Assembly: GCF_046054155.1 (NCBI RefSeq)
Contig: NZ_JBEQCT010000001.1
Span: 310,001-374,000 of the forward strand
From: Celerinatantimonas yamalensis
Lineage (GTDB): Bacteria > Pseudomonadota > Gammaproteobacteria > Enterobacterales > Celerinatantimonadaceae
Direction of reading: 5' to 3'
DNA length: 64,000 nucleotides
Position numbers and translations under genes: made by a program. This document shows, piece after piece, positions 31,561 to 41,192 of this stretch. The notes under the pieces are model-generated. The model was given only the letters and a program-made list of their open reading frames with translations. It did no database searches and had not been told where the DNA came from. Each line of letters opens with the position of its first letter. Within the stretch, counting starts at the first letter, position 1.

Positions 31561-32307
31561 CTAGCCATTGAGTCGATGAAATATTTCCTCAAAATTTCCA
31601 TTTTCGACGGCCCTGCGCAGATGGAGGCATCGGTCGACAACGATCTCACCTTCTTCTGGGCCCGACCGCAGAATGGCTATCACCTCGTCAATGAACTCCG
31701 CCAATGGCATTGCCGCAGGATCGCTACCGTGTCCCGGCCCGAGGTTAGTCTGGACGTAGGGCGGAATCAGTTCCAGAACCTCAACCGAAGTGTCCCTCAT
31801 TTGTCGCCGCAGCGAAACCGTGTAGGAATGGTGGGCAGCCTTGGTTGCAGAGTAGGTTGGTACCCAAGTTCCAGGAACGAATCCGAGCCCTGACGTAACG
31901 TTTATCACCGTGGATGAGTCTCGAGTCAGCAGGTGAGGCAGTAAGGCGGCTGTTAGCCGTAGGGGACCCAATAGGTTGGTGGTGATCAGCGCTTCCATCG
32001 CTTCAACGTGCCCCTCTTGATTTTTGAGGTTTTCGCGAAATTGAATGCCAGCATTGTTGATCAGAACGTTTAGGTCTGGAAATTCTGCTACGATTTTTCG
32101 TCCAAACGCCTGAATGGCCAACGGATTGCTTATATCCAATTCTTCGGAACGCATTCCCGGGTTTGCAGAAGTCACTAGGCTGAGGGCTGGCACATTCCGC
32201 CCTGTGATAATGACTTGATTCCCTAGTTTGTGTAAGGACTCAGCCAAGGCTTTTCCGATCCCAGAACTGCCTCCGGTTACCAAAATTGTATTACCAGTAA
32301 GGTTCAT
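31561..32307 (-). CDS. Short-chain dehydrogenase/reductase (DltE-like)
   Basis: 248 residues. The cofactor motif TGGSSGIGKALAESLHKLG is at residues 11-29, NNAG near 88, the catalytic Ser in NVTSGLGFVP and Tyr-x-x-x-Lys in YSATKAAHHSYTVSL near residue 155. NAD(P)-dependent oxidoreductase of unknown substrate. Its start overlaps the stop of the hydrolase gene by 4 nt, so the two are co-transcribed. The unit is higher in GC than its neighbours and has its own TetR regulator, suggesting recent acquisition as a detoxification or degradation module. Confidence 0.92.
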   Translation of the reverse strand: MNLTGNTILVTGGSSGIGKALAESLHKLGNQVIITGRNVPALSLVTSANPGMRSEELDISNPLAIQAFGRKIVAEFPDLNVLINNAGIQFRENLKNQEGHVEAMEALITTNLLGPLRLTAALLPHLLTRDSSTVINVTSGLGFVPGTWVPTYSATKAAHHSYTVSLRRQMRDTSVEVLELIPPYVQTNLGPGHGSDPAAMPLAEFIDEVIAILRSGPEEGEIVVDRCLHLRRAVENGNFEEIFHRLNG

Positions 32308-33260
32308 ACTTTATCTCCTCTGTGGGATTGGAACTGTTCTGATAGGAATTCGCCGATAGCATTCAGCGCCAGTTCGGCAGCGGCGGTCTGCCCAATGGTG
32401 TTTGCAAAACCGTGGGGCATGCCTTCCCAGATATCGAGAGTCACATCGTTTCCTGCTTTGATGGCACGTTCAAAGTATCGTCGAGAATCGTCGAGCAAAA
32501 TTTCGTCCTCACCGACATGGATCTGTACAGGCGGCAGCCCTTGAAGGTCTCCGTACAGAGGCGAGGCCAACCAGTTACGGGGGTCTGCTGTGCCTAGGTA
32601 AGCACCTACGAGTCCTTCGACCTGAGCTCGAGTGAAATAGGGTTCAGCCTCGGCTTTGGTCTCAAAACTCGGGCCGGTCAGCGCCAAATCCGTCACCGGG
32701 GAGAGGACGGCCACTCCCACCGGAAGCTCATAACCGGAGGAGACCGCGACGGCTGCCAAAACGAGGGCGAGATTTCCCCCAGCTGAATCGCCTGTAACGG
32801 CAACTTTGAGCCCTTTTTGAACCAGAGCTTGGTAACACGCTTGGATATCATCTACCGCTGAAGGAAAGGGGTGCTCGGGGGCCAATCGGTAGTCTGGAAT
32901 AAAGGCATTGACTCCTGACCGGACAGCCATTTGGCCGACAAGGTTTCTGAAGGACTGGGATGTGCCCCAGTTGAACCAGCCACCGTGCAAATGGATGAAG
33001 ACTTCGCCCTCCCTTGCTCGAGCCGGGAGGCACCATGTTCCGGGAATTCCGCCCACGCTGTCGGGGCAAAATTCAACCCCATTGGGTGGCGAAACTCGCT
33101 CCGAAATTGCGTTGAACGGTTCTCGGGCAACCGTTCCTTGCATCTTTCCCTTATGGGCCGAGACCATTCCCCGCAAGGTCGTGATGACGGTGAGATCGTG
33201 TGGGGTCACGGGATGACTCAGCAAGGACTTTCGTCCTTGACTAGAAGAATTACTACTCAT
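32304..33260 (-). CDS. Alpha/beta hydrolase (hormone-sensitive-lipase-type esterase)
   Basis: 318 residues. The oxyanion motif HLHGGWFNWG, the nucleophile elbow TGDSAGGNLALV (Ser in GDSAG), the acid in HVGEDEILLDDSRRY and the catalytic His in WEGMPHGFANT make a complete HSL-family esterase. It probably hydrolyses a short-chain ester or lactone whose product is handled by the SDR encoded next. GAGCTTATC precedes the ATG at 33260. Divergent from the TetR gene, with a shared 110-nt promoter region containing a palindrome. Confidence 0.92.
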   Translation of the reverse strand: MSSNSSSQGRKSLLSHPVTPHDLTVITTLRGMVSAHKGKMQGTVAREPFNAISERVSPPNGVEFCPDSVGGIPGTWCLPARAREGEVFIHLHGGWFNWGTSQSFRNLVGQMAVRSGVNAFIPDYRLAPEHPFPSAVDDIQACYQALVQKGLKVAVTGDSAGGNLALVLAAVAVSSGYELPVGVAVLSPVTDLALTGPSFETKAEAEPYFTRAQVEGLVGAYLGTADPRNWLASPLYGDLQGLPPVQIHVGEDEILLDDSRRYFERAIKAGNDVTLDIWEGMPHGFANTIGQTAAAELALNAIGEFLSEQFQSHRGDKV

Positions 33261-33302
33261 GATAAGCTCCTTTTGCTAGATCACTTGGCTAATATAATTT
33301 AC

Positions 33303-33317
33303 ATAACGTATCGTTAT
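33303..33317. promoter_or_regulatory. Candidate TetR operator
   Basis: Perfect palindrome ATAACGtatCGTTAT in the divergent region between the esterase and tetR genes, 43 nt before the esterase start. It shares its core ACGTATCGT with the larger palindrome at 37998-38016. Confidence 0.6.
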
Positions 33318-33370
33318 AATAATTAAGAGTCAAGTTTTCCCTTTACGGAAAGTTATGTTATTGTAGATTG

Positions 33371-33976
33371 ATGACGAACAAGCCAACGCCTACCCGCCGA
33401 TCTGGTCGCCCTCGAAGTGAGACGGCCGAGTCCCACACCGCCATCATGGACGCGGTGTATCAACTCTTGCAGGATAAACCAGCGGGACATTTGACCATGG
33501 AAGCGGTATCCAAACGAGCCGGAGTTGGTAAACCGACACTCTACAAATGGTGGCCCAACAAGGCTGCACTGATTATGGCCATGTTTCAGGAGCGACTTGT
33601 CGGCAAGTTCGAAAACCTGGAGGCTTCGAGTATCGAAGCTTTAATTCGCTTAAAAATGAAGAACATGGTCCGCGAGTTTAATGGCTTGTTTGGCAAAGTC
33701 ATGGCCGATCTTATTGCTGAGGGACAGAGCGACCCCTTCGTTCTCAAAGAGCTTTACGAGAAACATATCGCCGTCAGACGGGCAGCTACGGTCTCAGACA
33801 TTGAGAAAGGGAAACTCACTGGTGAGTTCGCTTCCGATACCGACGCAGAGTTGCTGGTGGACGCAATTTTTGGTCCCGTATATTATCGAATGCTCCTCAA
33901 ACTCGAACCTTTGACGGAGGAATACGGCGAAAGACTTGTTGACCAAGTGCTCAGAGGGGTCCGACCTACTGCATAA
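33371..33976 (+). CDS. TetR/AcrR-family regulator
   Basis: 201 residues from ATG 33371 (a TTG precedes it directly). Helix-turn-helix at residues 30-70: HLTMEAVSKRAGVGKPTLYK, WWPNKAALIMAMFQERL. The C-terminal ligand domain (LIRLKMKNMVREFNGLFGKV, FGPVYYRMLLKLEPL) matches the TetR_C_16-like group. It is divergent from the esterase-SDR operon and most likely represses it until a substrate binds; the palindrome at 33303 is the probable operator. Confidence 0.92.
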   Translation: MTNKPTPTRRSGRPRSETAESHTAIMDAVYQLLQDKPAGHLTMEAVSKRAGVGKPTLYKWWPNKAALIMAMFQERLVGKFENLEASSIEALIRLKMKNMVREFNGLFGKVMADLIAEGQSDPFVLKELYEKHIAVRRAATVSDIEKGKLTGEFASDTDAELLVDAIFGPVYYRMLLKLEPLTEEYGERLVDQVLRGVRPTA

Positions 33977-34144
33977 TTGGCAATGGGCCAAAATTAAGAA
34001 GAGTATTCGGGTCCAAAAGTTGCGGCGAACACATCCTCAATATCCAAAATCTCGTAATTAAACACCATAAATCTTTTTTCCATCTATTTATTAAATCCAA
34101 GACATCCATAACTTCATCCCCGTGTGATGTTCAAGCCTATCGAG
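33977..34144. other. Short intergenic region
   Basis: No gene. A/T-rich, lies between the convergent ends of tetR and the transporter gene. Confidence 0.4.
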
Positions 34145-35578
34145 TTATTTAAAGGTCACTTCAGGCTCAATAGTTGTGTTTCCTTTATTAGCAAATCGAC
34201 CATGCTCAAGATCGTGGATGATGCTTTCCACTTTTCCATCCGTCAGGTCATAGCGTTTAATCTTCAAATATAAACCAGTTATGCAATACAAAATGGCGGG
34301 TAGCACGGTGAATATAATCAAGATGCCATTTAGTGTTGCTTGGGTTTGTTTTACTGGTTCTCCACCTACACTGCTCTGGAATCCAAATAAAGCAAGTCCC
34401 CAGCCAATTAATGCCCCACCGACTGCAACACCCAATTTAATCATGAAGATATTTGCAGCCACGTTCATGCCTGTTATCCGGCGGCCGGTTTTCCATTCAC
34501 CATAGTTGTTAGCATCGGTGATCATGGACCATTGTAATGGGCCATTTGCACCTTGTAGCATTTGCAAGAAGAGGTATAAAACCAATGCTAGGATCCAGTA
34601 ATCACCTGGGATAATAAAGAAAAGCAATCCTGCGACGCCAAGTAAGATATTGTTCCATATAGATAGTTGAATTTTACAGAATTTATCTGTAAATGGTTTT
34701 GCAATTAGGCTGCCTATCATTGAGAAAATAGTGGTTCCCAATAAGAAATAGGAAGCGGTATCGGTTCCTTTATTTAATATATATGTGACGTAATACAAGA
34801 TCATACCGGCTCGAACGACTAAAGAAACTAACATAGTAAAATTATAGACAGCCAGAATCTTCCACTGATCATTCTGCATGAGTACTTTTAAATCTCGCAA
34901 TATATTAATATTTTCTTCTTTGAGTGGTTGAACTCGCTCTTTGGTAAACATAAAGCAGAATATAAACATCAAACAACCAATGGCGCCAAAAATGGTCATT
35001 GCTAATTGAATGCCGGCAGCTCTGTCACCTGGTGATAAGAAATCTGCTAATGGTAAAATAGCAGCTGTGCCTAGAGCACCACCAATTGGGGCGATGGCAA
35101 AACGATACGATTGTAACGACATGTTCTCTTTAGGATCGGCAGTAATGGCCGCACCGAGTGAGCAATATGGAATATTTATTGCTGTATACATTAACGTCAT
35201 GAAAATGTAGGTTACGACCGCAAAAATTATTTTACCTGTATCACCATAATTAGGAACGGTATAGACAAGTATGGTACTAACTGCAAATGGAATGCTAATT
35301 AATAGCAAATAAGGACGGAAACGACCCCATTTCGTTATAGTATTATCCGCAATTGCGCCCATAATTGGATCAGTGAACGCATCTAATAAGCGGACGGCCA
35401 AGAACATAGTCCCCATGACTGCTGGAGAAAGCCCATAAATATCAGTATAAAAATAGGCTAATATTGCTACACAAGAATCAAATACAATATGGCTAGCCGC
35501 ATCCCCCATCCCATAACCGATTTTTTCGGCAGGGTGGATCTTTTCAGTAATCTGTTTATTTTGATGTAATATTGCCAT
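34145..35578 (-). CDS. yicJ: GPH-family sugar:cation symporter, YicJ-like
   Basis: 477 residues with twelve predicted membrane segments. Signatures: KIGYGMGDAASHIVFDSCVA near the start, RLLDAFTDPIMGAIADNT (the GPH DxxxDP motif), WGRFRPYLL, and NGPLQWSMITDANNYGEWKT in the second half. It imports a glycoside with Na+ or H+. The gene directly follows yicI (12 nt), as in E. coli yicJI, so the likely substrate is an alpha-xyloside such as isoprimeverose. AGGAGAG precedes its ATG. Confidence 0.93.
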   Translation of the reverse strand: MAILHQNKQITEKIHPAEKIGYGMGDAASHIVFDSCVAILAYFYTDIYGLSPAVMGTMFLAVRLLDAFTDPIMGAIADNTITKWGRFRPYLLLISIPFAVSTILVYTVPNYGDTGKIIFAVVTYIFMTLMYTAINIPYCSLGAAITADPKENMSLQSYRFAIAPIGGALGTAAILPLADFLSPGDRAAGIQLAMTIFGAIGCLMFIFCFMFTKERVQPLKEENINILRDLKVLMQNDQWKILAVYNFTMLVSLVVRAGMILYYVTYILNKGTDTASYFLLGTTIFSMIGSLIAKPFTDKFCKIQLSIWNNILLGVAGLLFFIIPGDYWILALVLYLFLQMLQGANGPLQWSMITDANNYGEWKTGRRITGMNVAANIFMIKLGVAVGGALIGWGLALFGFQSSVGGEPVKQTQATLNGILIIFTVLPAILYCITGLYLKIKRYDLTDGKVESIIHDLEHGRFANKGNTTIEPEVTFK

Positions 35579-35590
35579 TAAAACTCTCCT

Positions 35591-37918
35591 TTACGCTTCG
35601 ATTTGGATCTGGAAGCGATGACTTTCTGCCCCAGAGAGTGATGAAATTAGAACTGTTTCTGCTTGAATTTCATTCGCAATATTTACAGAGCAAGGTTGAA
35701 TTTCATGTAGATGTAAGATTAAGTTAGATAGCTCACCATTAACGACAACATCTAGCGCCATGCCATTTCGAGTAATAGTGATAGTTACTTCGGTTTGATT
35801 ATCGGGATTCACTACTCGTGCCTGAGTAGTATTACCATTCGACAGTTGGAATAAATGAAATTCTGATGACTGTATATAGTCATAATCAACGTCGGTTTGT
35901 TGAACACTACGTGCTAATAGCGAATTCGGACGAACAAACAGTGGCAAACTCATGAAGTTATGCTTTTCGTGGAGCCATTGTCCGCCTTCAATAACATTGC
36001 CAGTTAATAAATTAGTCCATTTACCCGCGGGGAGGTAATAGCTCACATCACCCTGTTCACTAAATACAGGGGCAATAAGTAAGCTATCACCCAGCATGTA
36101 TTGAAGGTCTAAGTTATGGGTGGTTAGGTCGCTTTCAAATTCAAGCCACATCGCGCGCATCATGGGAGTACCCGTTTCTTTTGCTTGATGAGCCATAGAA
36201 TATAAGTAAGGCATCAAATTAGCTTTTAACTTGGTAAAACTTCTGACCACATCGCACGATTCTTCATCATAAGCCCATGGCACACGATATGATTTACTGC
36301 CATGTAAGCGGCTATGGCTTGAAAGTAAACCAAATGCGCACCAGCGTTTATATAGGTGTGATGGCGCAGTATTTTCAAAGCCGCCAATATCATGACTCCA
36401 AAATCCAAAACCAGATAACCCTAGAGAAAGGCCACCACGTAAACTTTCTGCCATTGACTCATAAGTTGCGTAACAATCTCCACCCCAATGCACTGGGAAT
36501 TGCTGCCCGCCAACGGTTGCGGAACGGGCGAATAAAGCGGCTTTGTCTTTACCTAACTTACGTTCTAAGACCTTATACACCAATTTGTTATACAAGAATG
36601 TATAGTAGTTGTGCATTTTTTGTGGGCATGCACCATTGAACCATTTAACATCTGTTGGAATACGTTCACCAAAGTCAGTCTTAAAGCTATCAACACCCAT
36701 ATCGATAAGACGTTCAAGGTGTGATTCATACCATTTACATGCTTCTGGGTTAGTGAAATCAACAATGCCCATGCCCGCTTGCCAATGATCCCATTGCCAT
36801 ACGTCACCATCGAAATTTTTGAGTAAATATCCTTTGCTAGCCGCCTCTGAAAAAAGTGGTGATTTTTGCCCTAAATAAGAATTAATCCAGACACAAATTT
36901 TTAGTCCTTTTTCTTTTAAGCGAGTGAGCATACCTTCTGGATCAGGAAATGTTTTGTCATCCCATTCAAAATCACACCACTGATATGGTTTCATCCAAAA
37001 ACAATCAAAATGAAAAACATGAAGAGGGAGGTCTCGTTCAATCATTCCATCAATAAATGAATTCACTGTGTCTTCATCATAATTAGTTGTAAATGATGTC
37101 GTAAGCCATAAACCAAATGTCCATGCGGGTGGCAAACCAGGTCGGCCAGTAAGTTGTGTGTAATGATTAAGAACATCTTTTCCTGTAGGACCATCTATTA
37201 CATAGTAACTAAGAGATTCTCCCTCTACACTGAATTGCACTTTTGATACTTTTTCTGAGGCGACTTCAAAAGACACATTTTCAGGATGATCGACAAATAC
37301 ACCATACCCTTTGTTGGTCATATAAAATGGAATATTTTTATAGGCTTGTTCGGTACTGGTGCCGCCATCTTTATTCCATGTTTCTACCTGCTGCCCATTT
37401 TTCACAAAAGCAGTAAAGCGTTCACCTAAACCATAGACGAGTTCGCCAACTCCGAGATCTAGACGCTCAAAGAAATAATTTTTATTTTCTTGTTTGTCAA
37501 TGGCATAACCAGATGATTTAGCAGTTGATTTTGTAATTTCCACACCATTGTGATAGAAGCTTATCCCCCAAAAATCCTTTTGAATACGAATCTCCAAATT
37601 ACCATTTTTCGCAGTGAATACTTCATTGTTATCGGTGACTTCAAAAGTGGTTTTCTGATTTTTAAGCTCAAAATAAGGGCCTTTATCTATTTTGCCTTTA
37701 AAATGTTCATAGCGAACCCCGATTACATTTTGGATGGGGGCAGTAATAGTGATCGTAAATAACGGTGAACCTATTTGATTTTCTCTTACTTTTCCGTCAA
37801 TAGGCGACACGTAGACAACAATTTCGTTTTCTTTAGTTTGTTGATATTCAAAGATACGAACAGGTGAAATTAGCTCCAAGTTTTCTTGAATTAACCAGTT
37901 GCCGTCACTAATTTTCAT
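35591..37918 (-). CDS. yicI: Alpha-xylosidase YicI, glycoside hydrolase family 31
   Basis: 775 residues, essentially the size of E. coli YicI (772). Retaining GH31 enzyme: nucleophile Asp415 in SFKTDFGERIPTDV, acid/base Asp481 in HWGGDCYATYESMAESL, and VFHFDCFWMKPYQWCDF plus GFGFWSHDIGGFE in the barrel. It removes alpha-xylose from xyloglucan oligosaccharides taken up by the adjacent transporter. No signal peptide, so it acts in the cytoplasm. The operon has no local regulator except the TetR gene 2 kb away; a long palindrome lies 80 nt upstream. Confidence 0.95.
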   Translation of the reverse strand: MKISDGNWLIQENLELISPVRIFEYQQTKENEIVVYVSPIDGKVRENQIGSPLFTITITAPIQNVIGVRYEHFKGKIDKGPYFELKNQKTTFEVTDNNEVFTAKNGNLEIRIQKDFWGISFYHNGVEITKSTAKSSGYAIDKQENKNYFFERLDLGVGELVYGLGERFTAFVKNGQQVETWNKDGGTSTEQAYKNIPFYMTNKGYGVFVDHPENVSFEVASEKVSKVQFSVEGESLSYYVIDGPTGKDVLNHYTQLTGRPGLPPAWTFGLWLTTSFTTNYDEDTVNSFIDGMIERDLPLHVFHFDCFWMKPYQWCDFEWDDKTFPDPEGMLTRLKEKGLKICVWINSYLGQKSPLFSEAASKGYLLKNFDGDVWQWDHWQAGMGIVDFTNPEACKWYESHLERLIDMGVDSFKTDFGERIPTDVKWFNGACPQKMHNYYTFLYNKLVYKVLERKLGKDKAALFARSATVGGQQFPVHWGGDCYATYESMAESLRGGLSLGLSGFGFWSHDIGGFENTAPSHLYKRWCAFGLLSSHSRLHGSKSYRVPWAYDEESCDVVRSFTKLKANLMPYLYSMAHQAKETGTPMMRAMWLEFESDLTTHNLDLQYMLGDSLLIAPVFSEQGDVSYYLPAGKWTNLLTGNVIEGGQWLHEKHNFMSLPLFVRPNSLLARSVQQTDVDYDYIQSSEFHLFQLSNGNTTQARVVNPDNQTEVTITITRNGMALDVVVNGELSNLILHLHEIQPCSVNIANEIQAETVLISSLSGAESHRFQIQIEA

Positions 37919-38317
37919 ACACAGGCCTTATTTAGCGAAATCATTTATCATTGTTGATGCCATATCTTTGTCGCTTTTTTTTATGAAAAATATTATTTAA
38001 ATACGTATCGTATTTACGATTTTTTTTAATCGTGATTAATGTCACTTTATCCGGGCAAGTTCATGAACGAATTTCGAGTATTATTGAGTTTTCTCTTTGG
38101 CGTCTGCTGGGATGCGCTTGTTTGTCTTTTATAGACATCAACACTCAAGCGAGGAACCCATAGTGCGGTTAAAGCGAGCTCCTTCCATGGGTTCGCTTGT
38201 TACTCGGCGCTTAAATGTAAGTCATCAAGTCATCAAGTCATTGTCTGGGTGTGGTGAACACAGTCACTGGGGTGTGTGGCTGATTTGAGTGGATTGGTAC
38301 ATGCTTTTTAGATGCTT
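37919..38317. other. yicI upstream region and remnants
   Basis: No gene. It contains the palindrome at 37998-38016, a CGATT/AATCG hairpin just after it, an imperfect stem CAAGCG-AACCCAT / ATGGGTT-CGCTTG (38147-38197), and three tandem copies of AAGTCATC/T (38219-38242). Confidence 0.5.
37998..38016. promoter_or_regulatory. Candidate operator upstream of yicI
   Basis: Perfect palindrome TAAATACGtatCGTATTTA, 80 nt before the yicI start, sharing ACGTATCGT with the palindrome at 33303. Position fits repressor control of yicIJ. Confidence 0.6.
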
Positions 38318-38641
38318 TTAGGATCTTGGACGTTTTCCTTGCATTTGCTGATAACGATTAAGTAGCAACAAGCTTAGAAAGTAGATAGAACCCATTACGG
38401 CCACTAATGTACCTGCAGCGATCTGTTTTGGATATAACCAAATTTGTCCTAGCCAATCGGCCCACAGCATCAATGTCATGCCGCACAATGCCGCGAGTAG
38501 CATTTGTGTAAGGCTTTTGCGGGCACCTAATAGGGTTGCCATGTGGGGGGAGACTAAACCAATAAAGGCGATGGGGCCCAGCGTAATGATTAATATAAAA
38601 GCCACGCGCGTAATAGCTATGGCGGTTGCTATCGGCAACAT
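38318..38641 (-). pseudogene. FecCD-family iron-siderophore permease, C-terminal fragment
   Basis: 107 codons matching the end of a BtuC/FhuB-type permease: RVAFILIITLGPIAFIGLVS, PHMATLLGARKSLTQMLLAA, LAALCGMTLMLWADWLGQ, and LYPKQIAAGTLVAVMGS IYF. Only the last three or four membrane segments remain of a protein of over 300 residues. Upstream (38642-38777) a different frame holds unrelated sequence. No other uptake genes are nearby, so this is a leftover of a lost siderophore locus. Confidence 0.85.
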
Positions 38642-39082
38642 TGGTTGAAATACCTGTGGTTTGCGCTAAGACATCTCCGATACTTTGTAAATCTTGATGC
38701 CGATCACTCATATCTTGGTTTTTTAGATATCTCTGCCTGATTTCGGAGCAAATGGGTTCAAATGATGGAGCCGTCAATCATCCATAAGTTGGCGGGGCTG
38801 AATTGACAATCTAGGGGGTATTTGCGCAAGATATAGATGCCCTTGATGATCATATGGCAAAGTTTGAGTTTCTAATAAGGCGTCTTGGCGGGCTATTTTA
38901 TGGACTGCTCACATATTGCTTTTATGAGAGGAGGCCTTGATGTCACGGAAGTATGCGATGACGTTGTTGTACTCAGCTTCGATATAGTTGTCGCAATTTT
39001 TGCCAAAAATAGAGGGTAACAACAGCACGACTAACTTATTTCAATGAGAAAGGTGTGATTGACTTAAAATCTAGGAGGAAAA
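38642..39082. other. Eroded intergenic stretch
   Basis: No gene recognised. It ends in a strong ribosome binding site AGGAGGA at 39073-39079 for the VOC pseudogene. Confidence 0.45.
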
Positions 39083-39456
39083 ATGATCGATCATGTCACT
39101 ATTGCGGTAAGCGATATCGAAAAAAGTAAAGATTTTTATGAAAAGGCATTTAAACCACTCGGCTATAAAGTCTCTTTTGGAAAGGCGGGGTATTTTGGGC
39201 TTTTGATATTGGGAAGAGACTATCTGAAATAAGTCAGGCAAACGAGTCTCAAGAGATAACCCGTTTTCATGTGGCTTTTCGAGTTGAGAGCCGAGGCAAA
39301 GTTCGAGAGTTTTATGAAGCGTCCATCACGGCAGGGGTTCGTGATAACGGTGAACCCGGACCGCGGCCAAACCATACTGAGAATGACTATGCTTGTTTCG
39401 TGTACGATCCGGATGGGAATAATATAGAGACTGTTCATGATATCTTTAATGATTGA
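39083..39456 (+). pseudogene. VOC (glyoxalase/bleomycin resistance) protein, frameshifted
   Basis: From ATG 39083, behind AGGAGG, the frame reads MIDHVTIAVSDIEKSKDFYE, KAFKPLGYKVSFGKAGYFGL and then runs to TAA at 39230. Restoring one base in the T run at about 39200-39203 recovers the second half: FDIGKRLSEISQ, ITRFHVAFRVESRGKVREFY and YACFVYDPDGNNIETVHD. The metal ligands (His at the start, Glu near the end) are in different frames. A single T deletion, real or a sequencing error, is the only fault. Confidence 0.88.
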
Positions 39457-39516
39457 GAGTGATGAGCATCCGTTGACAAAAAATTGCTTCTAGTGCTTTA
39501 TTCTTGGAAAATAGTT

Positions 39517-40002
39517 ATGATCAGAGAAATGACGAAGCTCGATTTTGAAGCATTCTGGCCATGTTTTGAATCGGTGATTAAGGCTCAAGAAAGTTACACG
39601 TTTGACCCCAATATGAGCCTAGAAATGGCTTATAAATTATGGTGTGAAATGCCTTTAAAAGCATTTGTATGGGTTGATGGTGAGCAAGTTCTAGGTTCTT
39701 ATTATATAAAGCCGAATGGAATGGGCCCAAGCGATCATATTTGTAATTGTGGCTACATGGTCGATGTGGATGCCAGAGGTAAAGGGGTTGCACGTCAGCT
39801 TTGCGAACACTCTCAGCAGATCGCAATTGAATTAGGTTTTCAAGCGATGCAATTCAATGCAGTTGTTTCTTCCAATGAAATCGCAGTGAAGCTATGGAAA
39901 AAGTTAGGCTTCAAGATTGTTGGCACTATTCCATTGGCATATAGGCATGGCAAATTGGGTTATGTTGATAGCTATGTCATGTATAAATGGCTACTAACAT
40001 AA
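39517..40002 (+). CDS. GNAT-family N-acetyltransferase
   Basis: 161 residues from the ATG at 39517; the frame extends upstream through a TTG at 39484 without homology. Pattern: MIREMTKLDFEAFWPCFESV, KAFVWVDGEQVLGSYYIKPN, CNCGYMVDVDARGKGVARQL (acetyl-CoA loop RGKGVARQ), FNAVVSSNEIAVKLWKKLGF and YVDSYVMYKWL. It resembles acetyltransferases annotated as acting on L-amino acids or unknown amines. No attC is present on either side, so it is probably resident. Confidence 0.9.
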   Translation: MIREMTKLDFEAFWPCFESVIKAQESYTFDPNMSLEMAYKLWCEMPLKAFVWVDGEQVLGSYYIKPNGMGPSDHICNCGYMVDVDARGKGVARQLCEHSQQIAIELGFQAMQFNAVVSSNEIAVKLWKKLGFKIVGTIPLAYRHGKLGYVDSYVMYKWLLT

Positions 40003-40428
40003 ACAGCGTCAGCAACGGATCACCAATTGTCCCTAAAATCGCGTTAATAGCTGGAATAGTTTTGCTAGCCATTTTTTATAAACCAATTCTGTTGCTTTTC
40101 AATATATTTTTGAGTATTGATCCATGATATACGCCGATCAATAATAGCTTATATCAGGTTAGCAGTAGCAGTATTGTGCTGTGTTTTCAGTCGGGTGCTG
40201 CTACGGGGGATGTATTCCAAGAAACGGAATACTCAGCGCCATATATAACAGATAAATTGAGAATAGTTTTTGTTTTGCAAATTGATGCTTGAGCGAGCAC
40301 TTAGTGCTGCGCTCTGGCGGAGAAATGAGTGGGTTATTCACCCGCTGACGCAATAAGAATGATCGGGCTCAACGTCCGCTCGAAGGGTGGACTTCGCTCG
40401 CACCGATGACGAGCGAAGGTTAGGCCGA
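40003..40428. other. Gene-free stretch
   Basis: No credible frame. It contains a few imperfect repeats (CGCTCGAAGGGTGGACTTCGCTCG near 40376-40400 can form a hairpin) but no recognisable attC. Confidence 0.45.
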
Positions 40429-40800
40429 TTATAACTCAAGCCGACCGAAGGCGCCGTTCCAATCCTGTTCAAATTTATCGACAGCAGCACTTACTGCTGG
40501 AGTATTGAGTAGCTGCCTTGCGATATCAACTGGCAATGTGATGGCACCGACGCCAGCGAGCATACAATCGAGTACTTGTTTAGGGGTTTTAAAACTGGCC
40601 GCAAGGACTTTACATTCAGGGACATGTAATTGCAGCAATGTCTGTAGATCGTTGCCATGGCGACACCGCTGCCACCTTGCGCATCGACTCGATTGATATA
40701 AGGCGCAACGTACTCAGCTCCTGCCAGTGCAGCTAACAGCCCTTGAGCTGCGCCATAGACGGCGGTTCCTAATGTTGGGAGCCCGAGCGCTTTGAGTCTA
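40429..40800 (-). pseudogene. Fructose-6-phosphate aldolase (FSA/TalC) fragment
   Basis: Two minus-strand frames together cover the C-terminal two thirds of FSA: GLPTLGTAVYGAAQGLLAAL, AGAEYVAPYINRVDAQGGSG, frameshift near 40640-40655, then VPECKVLAASFKTPKQVLDC, MLAGVGAITLPVDIARQLL and FEQDWNGAFGR. The N-terminal part with the catalytic Lys strand start is missing beyond 40800. Non-functional. Confidence 0.88.
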
Positions 40801-41192
40801 TTAAGCTGGAATGGTGAGCAATTTGATTCAGTCTTAAAAGATAATATTCAACGATTAGGGCCAAGAACGGGATCTTTTATTATTAAGGCAATAGAAGAAT
40901 TGATGTGGAATACGCGGAATAATTATATAAGACGAAGCGCAGCTGGTTTCGTCTTTATAAATCATCTTGAATATAGTAATCACATAAAGATCATATAGGA
41001 CTAAAAAAGTACCAGTGTAATCAAAGTAAAAATGAACATATTAGGGTAATTGACGTACAAAGAGAACCGGAGTACAGTATTATATACGCAAATAATTGCA
41101 TTTCATTAAAACAAGGAAACTAGTTCATCACAAATATTCGTCACAACTAGTGTACATTATACAAATTGAGTTAAGTAATAAGGGAATATTAT
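40801..41192. other. Boundary of the A/T-rich island
   Basis: The frame at 40792-40998 (EQFDSVLKDNIQRLGPRTGS and further) is not recognised and may be a gene fragment. A hairpin AAGACGAA-(11 nt)-TTCGTCTT at 40929-40955 could be a terminator. The following A/T-rich 190 nt hold the promoter for the gene at 41193, with TAAGGGAAT as ribosome binding site. Confidence 0.45.

Noticed and set aside
38219..38242. Triple AAGTCATC repeat as a regulatory iteron set
   Set aside because: Only three copies in tandem, with no replication or regulatory gene nearby; likely slippage.
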